DNA of 16,278 bases from JBELHJ01 sp042091495. GTDB lineage: Bacteria; Bacteroidota; Bacteroidia; Flavobacteriales; Flavobacteriaceae. Every line of letters starts with the position of its first letter. The first letter of the stretch is position 1. Where the stretch lies: positions 1 through 16,278 of the forward strand of contig JBELHJ010000051.1 in assembly GCA_042091495.1 (NCBI GenBank). Reading direction: 5' to 3'. Below the pieces are notes generated by a model. The model made no database searches and was not told the origin of the DNA. It worked only from the letters and a program-made list of their open reading frames with translations. The position numbers and the translations under genes are program-made. Positions 7,275 to 16,208 of this stretch are shown in pieces.

Positions 7275-7535
7275 ATGGCACACAAAAAAGGAGTCGGTAG
7301 TTCGAAAAACGGTAGAGAATCAGAATCGAAACGTTTAGGCGTTAAGATTTTTGGAGGTCAAGCAGCAATAGCTGGTAACATTATCGTTAGACAAAGAGGA
7401 ACAGCTCACAATCCAGGTGAGAATGTATATGCTGGTAAAGATCACACTTTACACGCTAAGGTTGACGGAATTGTTAAGTTTGAAAAGAAAAGAAACAACA
7501 AATCTTATGTGTCTGTTGTACCTTTTGAAGCTTAA
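7275..7535 (+). CDS. rpmA: 50S ribosomal protein L27
   Basis: An 86-residue L27. It begins MAHKKGVGSSKNGRES, the conserved N-terminal tail that reaches the peptidyl transferase centre, followed by SKRLGVKIFGGQ and the family signature VRQRGTAHNPGENV (about 38-51). There is no cleavable N-terminal extension of the Firmicutes kind, so it starts directly at the mature sequence. It is 21 bases after rplU, the common order in bacteria, and is co-transcribed with it up to the hairpin at 7554. Confidence 0.98.
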   Translation: MAHKKGVGSSKNGRESESKRLGVKIFGGQAAIAGNIIVRQRGTAHNPGENVYAGKDHTLHAKVDGIVKFEKKRNNKSYVSVVPFEA

Positions 7536-7553
7536 TTCAATTATATATTAAAT

Positions 7554-7588
7554 AAAAAAAGCCTGTTTTTGAAAACAGGCTTTTTTTT
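7554..7588. terminator. Bidirectional rho-independent terminator
   Basis: A GCCTGTTTT/AAAACAGGC stem of 9 bp with a 2-base loop is flanked by seven A on the left and eight T on the right. It ends rplU-rpmA from the left and sdhCAB from the right; the sdhB stop codon is 14 bases away. Confidence 0.92.
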
Positions 7589-7601
7589 ATTACAATAAAC
7601 T

Positions 7602-8348
7602 TTATCCCTTTAAACTCGCTTTGATGAATTCTGAATTCATTCTGGCAATATTTTCTAATGAAATACCTTTAGGGCATTCAACTTCACAAGCTCCAGTATT
7701 GGTACAATTACCAAACCCTTCTTCATCCATTTGTTTTACCATGTTTAATACCCTATCTGTAGCCTCTACTTGTCCTTGAGGCAACAATGCATATTGAGAG
7801 ACTTTTGCACCAACAAATAACATTGCTGAAGAGTTTTTACATGAAGCAACACAGGCTCCACACCCAATACAAGTAGCAGCATCAAAAGCACTATCAGCAT
7901 CGTGTTTGTTTACAGGAATTGCATTAGCATCTATGGTATTACCTGACGTATTTACAGAAATAAACCCACCGGCATGTTGAATACGGTCAAAGGCACTTCT
8001 ATCAACAACTAAATCTTTTATTACAGGAAAAGCAGAAGCTCTAAAAGGTTCAATAAAAATAGTATCACCATCATTGAACATTCTCATATGAAGTTGACAG
8101 GTTGTAACTCCTCTGTCTGGGCCGTGGGCTTCTCCATTAATATACAAAGAACAAGATCCGCAGATGCCCTCTCTACAATCGTGATCAAAAGCCACAGGTT
8201 CATCTCCTTTCGATATGAGTTGATCATTCAATACATCTAACATTTCAAGGAAAGACATATCAGGAGAAACATCACTGATTTTATAATCTACAATAGCGCC
8301 TGTATCATTTGCATTCTTTTGACGCCAAATTTTAAGTGTTAAATTCAT
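7602..8348 (-). CDS. sdhB: Succinate dehydrogenase/fumarate reductase iron-sulfur subunit
   Basis: A 248-residue electron-transfer subunit of complex II. All cluster ligands are present. The [2Fe-2S] site uses Cys58, Cys63, Cys66 and Cys84 (in DCREGICGSCS and TTC). The [4Fe-4S] site uses Cys160, Cys163 and Cys166 (CIGCGAC) plus Cys225. The [3Fe-4S] site uses Cys170, Cys215 and Cys221 (CTNTGACEVECPKG). Length and spacing are normal. It passes electrons from the FAD of SdhA to the haem/quinone subunit SdhC at the cytoplasmic face of the inner membrane. It is last in the sdhC-sdhA-sdhB operon, 13 bases after sdhA. AAAGGAAAG just before the ATG is one of few Shine-Dalgarno-like sequences in this window. 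Confidence 0.97.
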   Translation of the reverse strand: MNLTLKIWRQKNANDTGAIVDYKISDVSPDMSFLEMLDVLNDQLISKGDEPVAFDHDCREGICGSCSLYINGEAHGPDRGVTTCQLHMRMFNDGDTIFIEPFRASAFPVIKDLVVDRSAFDRIQHAGGFISVNTSGNTIDANAIPVNKHDADSAFDAATCIGCGACVASCKNSSAMLFVGAKVSQYALLPQGQVEATDRVLNMVKQMDEEGFGNCTNTGACEVECPKGISLENIARMNSEFIKASLKG

Positions 8349-8361
8349 AGCTTTCCTTTAA

Positions 8362-10359
8362 TTATTTGTAACTACGTTCTTTTACTTCAATGTTTTCGTA
8401 TTCTAATTCTTCTTTATGAAGCACTGCATCGCTAGGTTCACCTTTGTATTCCCATGCTGATACATATTGGAATTTAGCATCTCTTAATGCTTCCCCTTCT
8501 TTAGTTTGGAATTCTTCTCTGAAATGGCCTCCACAAGATTCCTCACGTTGAAGCGCATCTTTGGCGAAAAGTTCTCCTAATTCTAGGAAATCTGCAACAC
8601 GCCCAGCTTTTGCAAGCTCTTCATTGAATTCATTTTGAGAACCTGGGACTCTTACGTTTTTATAGAAATCTTCCCTCAATGCTTTTATTTCCTGAATAGC
8701 TTCTTCTAAACCTTCTTTATTTCTAGCCATACCAACTTTATTCCACATAATCTTCCCAAGTTTTCTGTGGAAATAATCTACAGGTTGCTGTCCATCATTG
8801 TTAACGAATTTATTCAAGCTGTCCTTAACTTGTTGTTCTGCAGCTTCAAATTCTGGAGAATCTGTACTTAAAGCTCCAGTTCTAATATCATTTGAAAGGT
8901 AATCACCAATAGTGTATGGTAACACAAAATAACCATCGGCAAGTCCTTGCATTAGAGCAGATGCACCAAGTCTGTTTGCTCCATGATCTGAGAAATTTGC
9001 TTCCCCAATGGCAAATAGACCAGGAACATTTGTCATTAAATTATAATCTACCCAAAGTCCACCCATAGTGTAGTGAACGGCTGGATAAATCATCATAGGA
9101 GTTTCATATGGGTTTTCATCTACAATTTTCTCATACATTTGAAAAAGATTCCCATATTTATTTTTAACAATTTCGGTACCAAGCTCATTTACTAATTTAC
9201 TGTCATTCTCATCCAGTCCTTTAACATGGGCTTGTTCTTTCCCATAGCGTTCAATTGCTGCTGCAAAATCTAAGTAAACAGCTTCACCTGTTTTGTTAAT
9301 GCCGTAACCAGCATCACAACGTTCTTTTGCAGCTCTAGATGCTACATCTCTTGGGACTAAGTTTCCAAAAGCAGGGTAACGTCTTTCTAAATAGTAATCT
9401 CGATCCTCTTCAGCAATCTGAGTTGGTTTTAAATTACCTTCACGAATAGCTTTTACATCTTCAAGATTTTTAGGAACCCAAATACGCCCATCATTTCTTA
9501 AAGATTCTGACATCAGCGTTAATTTAGATTGATGGTCTCCAGAAACAGGAATACATGTAGGATGTATTTGAGTGTAACAAGGGTTTGCAAAGTAAGCCCC
9601 CTTTTTATGTGCTTTCCATGCTGCAGTCACATTACTCCCCATGGCATTCGTTGATAAGAAAAACACATTGCCATATCCACCAGTACCTAAAACAACTGCA
9701 TGAGCGGAATGTCTTTCAATTTCTCCAGTGACTAGGTTACGAGCTATAATACCTCTTGCTTTCCCATCAATAATAACAACATCTAGCATTTCATGCCTAT
9801 TGTACATTTTGATTTTACCTCTACCAATTTGTCTATTCATTGCTGAGTAGGCTCCAAGAAGTAACTGCTGTCCTGTTTGACCTTTGGCATAAAAAGTTCT
9901 TGAAACGAGCACACCTCCGAAAGAGCGGTTGTCAAGTAATCCTCCGTATTCACGAGCAAATGGTACACCTTGTGCAACACATTGATCAATAATATTAGTT
10001 GAGACTTCAGCCAAACGATACACGTTAGCTTCTCTAGATCTATAATCTCCACCTTTTACGGTATCGTAAAATAATCTATAAGTAGAATCGCCATCTCCTT
10101 GATAGTTTTTTGCTGCATTGATTCCCCCTTGAGCTGCAATAGAGTGTGCTCTTCTTGGCGAATCCTGAAAGCAAAATGCCTTAACATTATAACCTAATTC
10201 TGCTAGGGTTGCAGCTGCAGATCCACCTGCTAATCCAGTTCCTACTACAATCACATCTATGTTTCTTTTGTTAGCAGGATTAACAAGGTTAATAGAGTTT
10301 TTATGATTAGTCCACTTCTCTGAAAGTGGTCCTTTTGGTATTTTATTATCTAAAGCCAT
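8362..10359 (-). CDS. sdhA: Succinate dehydrogenase/fumarate reductase flavoprotein subunit
   Basis: A 665-residue catalytic subunit that oxidises succinate to fumarate. The FAD-binding Rossmann motif VVGTGLAGGSAA is at 38-49. Covalent FAD is expected on His72 in RRAHSIAAQGG. Active-site residues line up with the family: His266 in HPTCIP, Arg337 in VPRDVASR, His429 in HYTMGG and Arg463 in GANRLG. FAIGEANFSDHGANRLGAS (449-467) is the second FAD contact. Length and the segment around 265-345 fit the Bacteroidota/epsilonproteobacterial type rather than the shorter E. coli SdhA. It lies 19 bases after sdhC. The enzyme can in principle run as fumarate reductase; in an aerobic flavobacterium the dehydrogenase direction is the more likely. 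Confidence 0.97.
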   Translation of the reverse strand: MALDNKIPKGPLSEKWTNHKNSINLVNPANKRNIDVIVVGTGLAGGSAAATLAELGYNVKAFCFQDSPRRAHSIAAQGGINAAKNYQGDGDSTYRLFYDTVKGGDYRSREANVYRLAEVSTNIIDQCVAQGVPFAREYGGLLDNRSFGGVLVSRTFYAKGQTGQQLLLGAYSAMNRQIGRGKIKMYNRHEMLDVVIIDGKARGIIARNLVTGEIERHSAHAVVLGTGGYGNVFFLSTNAMGSNVTAAWKAHKKGAYFANPCYTQIHPTCIPVSGDHQSKLTLMSESLRNDGRIWVPKNLEDVKAIREGNLKPTQIAEEDRDYYLERRYPAFGNLVPRDVASRAAKERCDAGYGINKTGEAVYLDFAAAIERYGKEQAHVKGLDENDSKLVNELGTEIVKNKYGNLFQMYEKIVDENPYETPMMIYPAVHYTMGGLWVDYNLMTNVPGLFAIGEANFSDHGANRLGASALMQGLADGYFVLPYTIGDYLSNDIRTGALSTDSPEFEAAEQQVKDSLNKFVNNDGQQPVDYFHRKLGKIMWNKVGMARNKEGLEEAIQEIKALREDFYKNVRVPGSQNEFNEELAKAGRVADFLELGELFAKDALQREESCGGHFREEFQTKEGEALRDAKFQYVSAWEYKGEPSDAVLHKEELEYENIEVKERSYK

Positions 10360-10378
10360 ATTCTTTTGAAGTGTTGTA

Positions 10379-11056
10379 TTAATGATTTACAAAATGGTGA
10401 AAAAGTGCTACAAAAACGAATCCTAAAGGAATGCCAATAGCATAAAATTTCCCAAAACTTTTTAGGCCTCTAGTATATTTGTTGTTTTGACCAACCGACT
10501 GAAATGCAGAATTAAAGCCATGTAAAAGATGAAGTGCAAGGAATATAAATGCAACAACATAGGCTCCAACACGCAGAGGGTTTTCAAATTTATGAACTAG
10601 CTCCTCAAAGTATCTGAATTCTCCATTAGCCAATAATCCTGAAGAGTCACCAATTATGTATTTTGTGTTTAATTCTGGAATCCAAAAATCAATAAAGTGA
10701 AGTAACATAAATGCCAGAATAGCGAGACCACTGTAGATCATGTTTCTAGACACCCAACTTGAGTTTGCTGATCCATTGTCCTTAGCATATTTTATAGATG
10801 TAGCTTTTTTGTTTTTTAACTCTAAAATAAATCCCATAACAAAGTGAAAAATAACACCAAAGATTAAAATGGGTTGTAGTGCAAATTGTACTACAGGATT
10901 AGTTCCCATAAAATGAGATAGTTCATTGAAAAGGTCGGGGCTAAAAACAGAAGTTATATTGATAGCAAAGTGCTGCAATAAGAAAAACATTAAAAACATA
11001 GCTGAGAGCGCCATAGCGAGTTTTCTTCCTATTGAAGAATTTAAAATTCCGTTCAT
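10379..11056 (-). CDS. sdhC: Succinate dehydrogenase cytochrome b subunit (b558 type)
   Basis: A 225-residue membrane anchor with five predicted helices (about 12-34, 58-80, 106-126, 162-182 and 203-222). Helix-embedded histidines His29, His71, His120 and His176 or His179 are placed to bind two haems b, as in the single-subunit, two-haem cytochrome b of Bacillus SdhC and Wolinella FrdC. No sdhD is present, which fits this three-subunit design and a menaquinone partner. It is first in the operon, behind the promoter at 11081-11111. The ATG at 11056 is supported by the family N-terminus (NSSIGRKLAMALSAMFL). Confidence 0.93.
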   Translation of the reverse strand: MNGILNSSIGRKLAMALSAMFLMFFLLQHFAINITSVFSPDLFNELSHFMGTNPVVQFALQPILIFGVIFHFVMGFILELKNKKATSIKYAKDNGSANSSWVSRNMIYSGLAILAFMLLHFIDFWIPELNTKYIIGDSSGLLANGEFRYFEELVHKFENPLRVGAYVVAFIFLALHLLHGFNSAFQSVGQNNKYTRGLKSFGKFYAIGIPLGFVFVALFHHFVNH

Positions 11057-11080
11057 TTAATTTTTATTAAAAATTTCAAG

Positions 11081-11111
11081 CAAAGGTAACCTACAGCGCT
11101 TATTTTAGCAA
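11081..11111 (-). promoter_or_regulatory. Bacteroidota-type promoter of sdhCAB
   Basis: On the minus strand, TTG (11111-11109), a 20-nt spacer, then TACCTTTG (11088-11081), an exact TAnnTTTG. The predicted start of transcription is near 11074, about 18 bases before the sdhC ATG. Confidence 0.72.
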
Positions 11112-11180
11112 TGCCACTTTAGGATATTCACTTATTTAGAATCATTAAAGATAAAAGGGTTTTGATTGTATAATTTGTAG

Positions 11181-14003
11181 TTAATTTATTTCAAAAAACA
11201 CGTCACTATTTAGAGTAGAAAACAAATAAGTTCCTGGTTCTAAATATGTTTTTCCATTTTTAGCAATTTTTATTTCAGTTTGATTTTTCTTTTTTGAATT
11301 TATGTTTCTTGTTAAGTCATATTTAACTTCGTTAAAACCTTTATAAACAGTTTGAGTAAAGTTGAATAGAGTACCTTTTTTATTTTCCTCAGTTACTTTA
11401 AAATTTAAGGTTTGATCCTTTGGACTATAAACTATAAAATTCACTTCAGGGGTATTAGGTTTTTGCCAATGACTCCATGAGTTACCCCAGTTTTTAGAGT
11501 GTTTAACTGGGTTAATTTTAAATATTTTTTCTCCTTTTTGATTGGTATCAAAATTTTGCAATGCACTAATATTTAATTTGTAAATACTTCGTCCGTGCGT
11601 GGCAATTATCAAATCTTTTTCTACTGGTTGAATAACAAGATCATGAACTGCTACATTTGGCATTTTTTGGTCTATACTTTGCCAGTTTTGGCCAAAATTA
11701 AATGATGCGTACAATCCATTATCAGTACCACAAAACAATAAAGATTCATCAATAGAGTCCTCAATAATGGTATTTACCGGTGCATTTGGTAAATTGTTGT
11801 TAATTCTATTCCAGGTTTCTCCGAAGTCTTCAGATACATAAATATAGGATTCAAAATGATCCCATCGATACCCATTAAGGCAGGCATAAATTCTAGAAGG
11901 TTTGTGTTTTGAAGCTATAACTTTTGAAACCCAAAGGTCTTTGGGTAACGAACTACTTATTTCTTTCCAAGACACTCCAGAGTCTTTGGTAAGATGGATT
12001 AAACCATCATCTGAGCCAGTTACTATAACTCCAAATTTCAACGGGCTTTCACTAATACAACTTATGGTCCCATATGGCACATTACCTTTCAAGGTGTCTT
12101 TAGTAAGGTCATTACTGATCGTTTCCCAATGGTCTCCTTGATCGAAGGAACGATGCAATTTATTTGAACCTAGATAAAGAATGTCTTGATTATGGGATGA
12201 TAGCAATATAGGTGTTTGCCAATTGAATCTTAGTGGCGCTTCCCCTAGTTTATGCTTTGGTTTGATACTAGTTCTTTTATTATTATCAAGATCTAATCTA
12301 TAATAATTCCCAAATTGGTAGCCCGTTATAATTGTACCGGGATTTCTATTATCAATTTGTATTTGCATTCCATCCCCGCCCATGATACTTCTCCAAGGGT
12401 GTCTTCCATTTTGTTCCCAGGCTTTATTTTCAATAGTATTATTTTTAGCCATCCAAACACCATTGTCTTGAAGGCCACCATAAACATTGTAAGGTGTTTT
12501 TAGATCCACATTAATAGTATAAAATTGTCCAACCTTAGGTTGATTCAATTTTTGCCAATGTTCTCCTCCATCGAAAGACATATTTATTCCGCCATCATTA
12601 CCATTTATAATGTGATTACTATCATTAGGATTTACCCACAGCACATGGTGATCAGCATGAACGTTTTCTTTATTGATAGCATTAAAGGTTTTACCACTGT
12701 CAGTAGACTTTAATAAAGGTACACCCATAACATAGATTATATTTTCATTTGAAGGATCAACTGTAATTTCACCAAAATAATAGCCGTAACTGTAATAAGT
12801 GTCATTAATAAAGTCTTGATTAGTTTTTTGCCAACTATTACCTCCATCGGAACTCTTATAAACCTCAGCACCAATTACAGGGGTGTCAAAAAGCTCAGCA
12901 TTAGCTTCGTTTAAATAGGTATATAAATCTGAAGGGTTAATTTCTTCTTTGGAAACTAAATCTTTGATTGATTTGGCATCGTATTTTTTTTCAAAGTTAT
13001 TAGCAGTTAGAAATGAATTAAGCTTTGAAGTATCAATTTTAAGGAGTTGTTCTTTAGTTATTTTTTTAAAATCTTCTTTTTTAAGCTCTTCTTTTACTTC
13101 TTTCTTTTTAGGTCTTCTATTTTGGTTATCAACTACGGCGTAAATTATATTTTGGTTGAATACACTCAATCCAATTCTTCCCACGCTAGTATTAGAAGGA
13201 AAACCGTTTTTTTCATTTGTGATTCTAACCCATGAATTTCCAAAATCAATACTTTTATAAATGGCTGACTCGTTTCCGTTTTCAACAAAATCCCAGGCTT
13301 TTCTGTCTTTTTTCCACGAAGACGCAAAAAGAATATTAGGATTGTCTGGGCTTACTTTTATGTCAATTATTCCCGTTGAGTCATCAATAAATAGTGTGTT
13401 AGTCCAAGAAGCTCCATTATCTGTGGATTTAAAAATACCTCTTTGCTTACTGTTTGAATACAAGTGCCCTGTTGATCCAATAATTACTTCATTAGCGTTT
13501 TGTGGGTTAATAATTATTTTACCGATGTGATGGGAGTCATTTAGGCCAGAATTTATCCATGTTTTTCCTAGATCAGTACTTTTTAAAATTCCAGTTCCAG
13601 AATAAGAAGATCTGGAGGAATTATGTTCTCCTGTGCCAACCCAAATGACCTGGTTCTTCCAATCAACTTCAATATCTCCAATGTTAATAGTTTCAGCATT
13701 ATCCATAACGGGTTTAAATGACGTGCCATTGTTATTAGTGTACCATAACCCCCCACTAGCATAGGCAACATAAAATTCCTTAGTTGATTTGGGGTTTACA
13801 TCAATAGCCGTAACTCGACCACTCATAATTGAAGGACCAATATTTTTTACACTCAAGTTTTTTAATAATGAGCTTTTTTTCATTTCTAGTTTTTCTTGTA
13901 AATATCTTTTTAATTCTAATTCCGTAGTGGCTTTAACTTGTGCCATTGAATTGAAAATTGAGATGATAAATACAAGTTGCGATAAGATAAAAAAACGTAT
14001 CAT
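11181..14003 (-). CDS. Secreted Asp-box (BNR/sortilin-like) beta-propeller protein
   Basis: A 940-residue exported protein with a signal peptide (1-21, ending SMAQ). Ten Asp-box motifs (S/T-x-D-x-G-x-x-W/F) recur at about 142, 193, 251, 384, 433, 476, 619, 672, 724 and 767, for example STDLGKTW, SSDGGNSW and SEDFGETW, with a degenerate one at 89. They imply one or two beta-propellers of the sortilin/VPS10 type. A charged helical insert at about 294-372 (Lys/Glu-rich, then ITKEQLLKIDTSKL) interrupts the propeller between the third and fourth boxes. The last 120 residues form a beta-rich tail without an evident T9SS sorting signal. Such proteins are often labelled glycosyl hydrolase, but I see no sialidase catalytic set, so enzymatic activity is unproven. 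It diverges from the aminopeptidase gene. No terminator hairpin is visible in the 124 bases after its stop. Confidence 0.85.
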   Translation of the reverse strand: MIRFFILSQLVFIISIFNSMAQVKATTELELKRYLQEKLEMKKSSLLKNLSVKNIGPSIMSGRVTAIDVNPKSTKEFYVAYASGGLWYTNNNGTSFKPVMDNAETINIGDIEVDWKNQVIWVGTGEHNSSRSSYSGTGILKSTDLGKTWINSGLNDSHHIGKIIINPQNANEVIIGSTGHLYSNSKQRGIFKSTDNGASWTNTLFIDDSTGIIDIKVSPDNPNILFASSWKKDRKAWDFVENGNESAIYKSIDFGNSWVRITNEKNGFPSNTSVGRIGLSVFNQNIIYAVVDNQNRRPKKKEVKEELKKEDFKKITKEQLLKIDTSKLNSFLTANNFEKKYDAKSIKDLVSKEEINPSDLYTYLNEANAELFDTPVIGAEVYKSSDGGNSWQKTNQDFINDTYYSYGYYFGEITVDPSNENIIYVMGVPLLKSTDSGKTFNAINKENVHADHHVLWVNPNDSNHIINGNDGGINMSFDGGEHWQKLNQPKVGQFYTINVDLKTPYNVYGGLQDNGVWMAKNNTIENKAWEQNGRHPWRSIMGGDGMQIQIDNRNPGTIITGYQFGNYYRLDLDNNKRTSIKPKHKLGEAPLRFNWQTPILLSSHNQDILYLGSNKLHRSFDQGDHWETISNDLTKDTLKGNVPYGTISCISESPLKFGVIVTGSDDGLIHLTKDSGVSWKEISSSLPKDLWVSKVIASKHKPSRIYACLNGYRWDHFESYIYVSEDFGETWNRINNNLPNAPVNTIIEDSIDESLLFCGTDNGLYASFNFGQNWQSIDQKMPNVAVHDLVIQPVEKDLIIATHGRSIYKLNISALQNFDTNQKGEKIFKINPVKHSKNWGNSWSHWQKPNTPEVNFIVYSPKDQTLNFKVTEENKKGTLFNFTQTVYKGFNEVKYDLTRNINSKKKNQTEIKIAKNGKTYLEPGTYLFSTLNSDVFFEIN

Positions 14004-14077
14004 TGTTAAATTGTTTTAATTTGTAGATCTGTGGTCACAAATTAGTGAAACATATCGACTTCTTAAATTTATGCATT

Positions 14078-15370
14078 ATGAAATATGATAGAATTCCTAA
14101 TGAGTTATTTATAAAAAACAGAAAGAATTTTACAGCTTCTATGAAGCCCTCTAGCATAGCAGTCTTTAATTCTAATGACATTTATCCCATAAGTGCTGAC
14201 AGTACATTGCCGTTTGAACAACATCGCGATATATTTTATTTAAGTGGCGTTGATCAAGAAGAGAGTATTTTGGTCTTATTTCCAGATTGTCCTGTTGAGA
14301 AGCACAGAGAAGTTTTGTTTTTAAAAGAAACTAACGACCATATTGCTATTTGGGAGGGCGCTAAATTGACAAAGCAAGCTGCATATGAAACTTCTGGAAT
14401 TAAAACAGTTTATTGGCTGAAAGACATGGAAAAAATCATGTTTGAATTAATGACACAATGTGATACAGTTTATATTAATACAAATGAACATTACAGAGCT
14501 AATGTCGAAACTGAAACTCGTGAAGCAAGGTATGTAAAATGGTTAACAGCTAAATATCCAGCACATAAAACAGAAAAAAGCAATCCTATTTTACAAAGAT
14601 TACGCTCAGTAAAAGATCAAATTGAAATAGATTTAATTCAAAATGCATGTAATATTACAGACAAAGGATTTAGAAGAGTTCTTGGATTTGTAAAGCCAGG
14701 TGTTTGGGAGTATAACATAGAAGCAGAATTTATTCATGAATTTTTAAACAATAAATCTAAAGGATTTGCGTACACTCCAATCATAGCTTCTGGGAATAAT
14801 GCTAATGTGCTTCATTATATTGAAAACAACAAACAGTGTAAGGCCGGTGATTTAATTTTGTTTGATGTTGCAGCAGAGTATGCAAATTACTCAAGTGACA
14901 TGTCTAGAACCATTCCTGTTTCTGGGCGTTTTACGAAAAGACAAAAGGCAGTATATGAAGCTGTAAATCATGTTAAAAAAGAAGCAACAAAATTACTTGT
15001 TCCTGGTGTTTTATGGACTGATTACCATATTGAAGTTGGTAAGATTATGACAGATCAGTTAGTTAAATTAAAACTTTTAGATAAATCCGACATACAAAAT
15101 GAAAATCCAGACTGGCCTGCATACAAAAAGTATTTTATGCATGGAACATCTCATCACTTAGGATTAGATACTCATGACTATGGATTAATTCACGAGCCTA
15201 TTACATCTAATATGGTATTTACTGTTGAGCCAGGAATTTACATTCCAGAGGAAGGGTTTGGGATTCGGTTAGAGGATAATGTAGTTGTTCTGGAGCAAGG
15301 AGAACCTCTGAATCTGATGGAAAATATTCCAATAGAAGCGGAAGAAATAGAAGATCTTATGAATTCATAA
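14078..15370 (+). CDS. pepP: Xaa-Pro aminopeptidase (M24B, aminopeptidase P)
   Basis: A 430-residue enzyme that removes an N-terminal residue preceding proline. The N-terminal half (about 1-165) is the creatinase/aminopeptidase P N domain. The C-terminal half (about 175-425) is the pita-bread M24 fold. The dinuclear metal ligands are all visible: Asp263 (LFDVAAEY), Asp274 (SSDMSRT), His359 (HGTSHHLG), Glu384 (TVEPGIY) and Glu399 (IRLEDN). There is no signal peptide, so it is probably cytoplasmic. A GTG at 14045 would add 11 residues (KHIDFLNLCI), but the ATG at 14078 gives the standard N-terminus MKYDRIPNELFIKNR. It is co-transcribed with the hydrolase that begins 3 bases after its stop. Confidence 0.92.
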   Translation: MKYDRIPNELFIKNRKNFTASMKPSSIAVFNSNDIYPISADSTLPFEQHRDIFYLSGVDQEESILVLFPDCPVEKHREVLFLKETNDHIAIWEGAKLTKQAAYETSGIKTVYWLKDMEKIMFELMTQCDTVYINTNEHYRANVETETREARYVKWLTAKYPAHKTEKSNPILQRLRSVKDQIEIDLIQNACNITDKGFRRVLGFVKPGVWEYNIEAEFIHEFLNNKSKGFAYTPIIASGNNANVLHYIENNKQCKAGDLILFDVAAEYANYSSDMSRTIPVSGRFTKRQKAVYEAVNHVKKEATKLLVPGVLWTDYHIEVGKIMTDQLVKLKLLDKSDIQNENPDWPAYKKYFMHGTSHHLGLDTHDYGLIHEPITSNMVFTVEPGIYIPEEGFGIRLEDNVVVLEQGEPLNLMENIPIEAEEIEDLMNS

Positions 15371-15373
15371 TCT

Positions 15374-16150
15374 ATGGTTTATAATTATAAAGGAATTGAT
15401 GTCTTTTATAAAGATTTTGGTGAGGGAGATGTTTCTGTTTTTTTGCATGGTTACATGGAAGAACATTCTATTTGGGATGAGCTTTGTAAAAAAATAGCTC
15501 ATAAAAACAGGTGTATTATAATAGATTTATTTGGACATGGTAAAACCCAATCTTTTGCCTATGTCCATACCATGGAAGAAATGGCACTTATGGTTACAAA
15601 TCTTATTGATTATTTAGGAATTAAACAATACAAAGTTTTTGGCCATTCAATGGGAGGTTATGTAGCTTTGGCCATGATTGAGATTACTACTCCCAAAATG
15701 ACCCATATCTGTTTGATTAATTCTACACCTCACCCAGATAGTTTAGACCGAATAAATAATAGAAATAGAGCAATTTTAGCTATAAAGAAAAGTAAAGATG
15801 TTTTTATTTCAATGGCAGTTTCAAATTTGTTTTCTTTTGAAAGCAGAACTTTATTTGAAAATGAGATAAATAAAATAAAGCTAAAAGCTTCATCTACTAC
15901 CTTACAAGGATTAATTGCAGCACAAGAGGGGATGAAATTAAGAAAATCCAGATTAGATACATTGTTGGCTTTCAAAGGGGAAAAGTTAGTTGTCTTAGGT
16001 ACTAATGATCCCGTTTTAAATGTATTAGATGTTGCTAAAGGTATTCCCAAGAATGAAATTGATATTAAAATTTTAAAAGGAGGCCATATGTTATTTGTTG
16101 AAAATAAAAGCGATTTAACAAAAGAAGTAGTGTATTTTATCGATAAATAA
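15374..16150 (+). CDS. Alpha/beta-fold hydrolase
   Basis: A 258-residue cytosolic hydrolase with a complete catalytic triad: Ser92 in the nucleophile elbow GHSMGG (90-95), Asp212 in GTNDPV and His238 in GGHMLF. HGY at 25-27 supplies the oxyanion hole, and DLFGHGKT (51-58) is the usual strand-4 turn. A mainly helical cap lies at about 120-200. The family includes esterases, thioesterases and C-C hydrolases such as MenH-like enzymes; the sequence does not fix the substrate, and no men genes are nearby. It starts 3 bases after the aminopeptidase P gene, so the two are translated from one message. No terminator is seen after its stop. Confidence 0.88.
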   Translation: MVYNYKGIDVFYKDFGEGDVSVFLHGYMEEHSIWDELCKKIAHKNRCIIIDLFGHGKTQSFAYVHTMEEMALMVTNLIDYLGIKQYKVFGHSMGGYVALAMIEITTPKMTHICLINSTPHPDSLDRINNRNRAILAIKKSKDVFISMAVSNLFSFESRTLFENEINKIKLKASSTTLQGLIAAQEGMKLRKSRLDTLLAFKGEKLVVLGTNDPVLNVLDVAKGIPKNEIDIKILKGGHMLFVENKSDLTKEVVYFIDK

Positions 16151-16188
16151 TAACTTTTAATCTATTTTTTCGCATTTTTTCTTATTTT

Positions 16189-16203
16189 AGTAGAAAATCT
16201 ACT
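16189..16203. repeat. Short inverted repeat before the 3'-partial ORF
   Basis: AGTAGA-AAA-TCTACT, a 6-bp inverted repeat with a 3-base spacer, six bases before the ATG at 16209. In an mRNA it could form a small hairpin near the ribosome-binding region. The short stem makes this tentative. Confidence 0.25.
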
Positions 16204-16208
16204 TCTAC

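Noticed and set aside
11181..14003. Sialidase
   Set aside because: Asp boxes alone do not make a sialidase. I could not find the Arg triad or the Tyr/Glu nucleophile pair in a sialidase arrangement.
14004..14077. TTAATTTG (14016-14023, +) and CTAATTTG (minus strand) as divergent promoters for the aminopeptidase and Asp-box genes
   Set aside because: Both are one base short of TAnnTTTG, and neither has a TTG at the required spacing. I see no firm promoter here.
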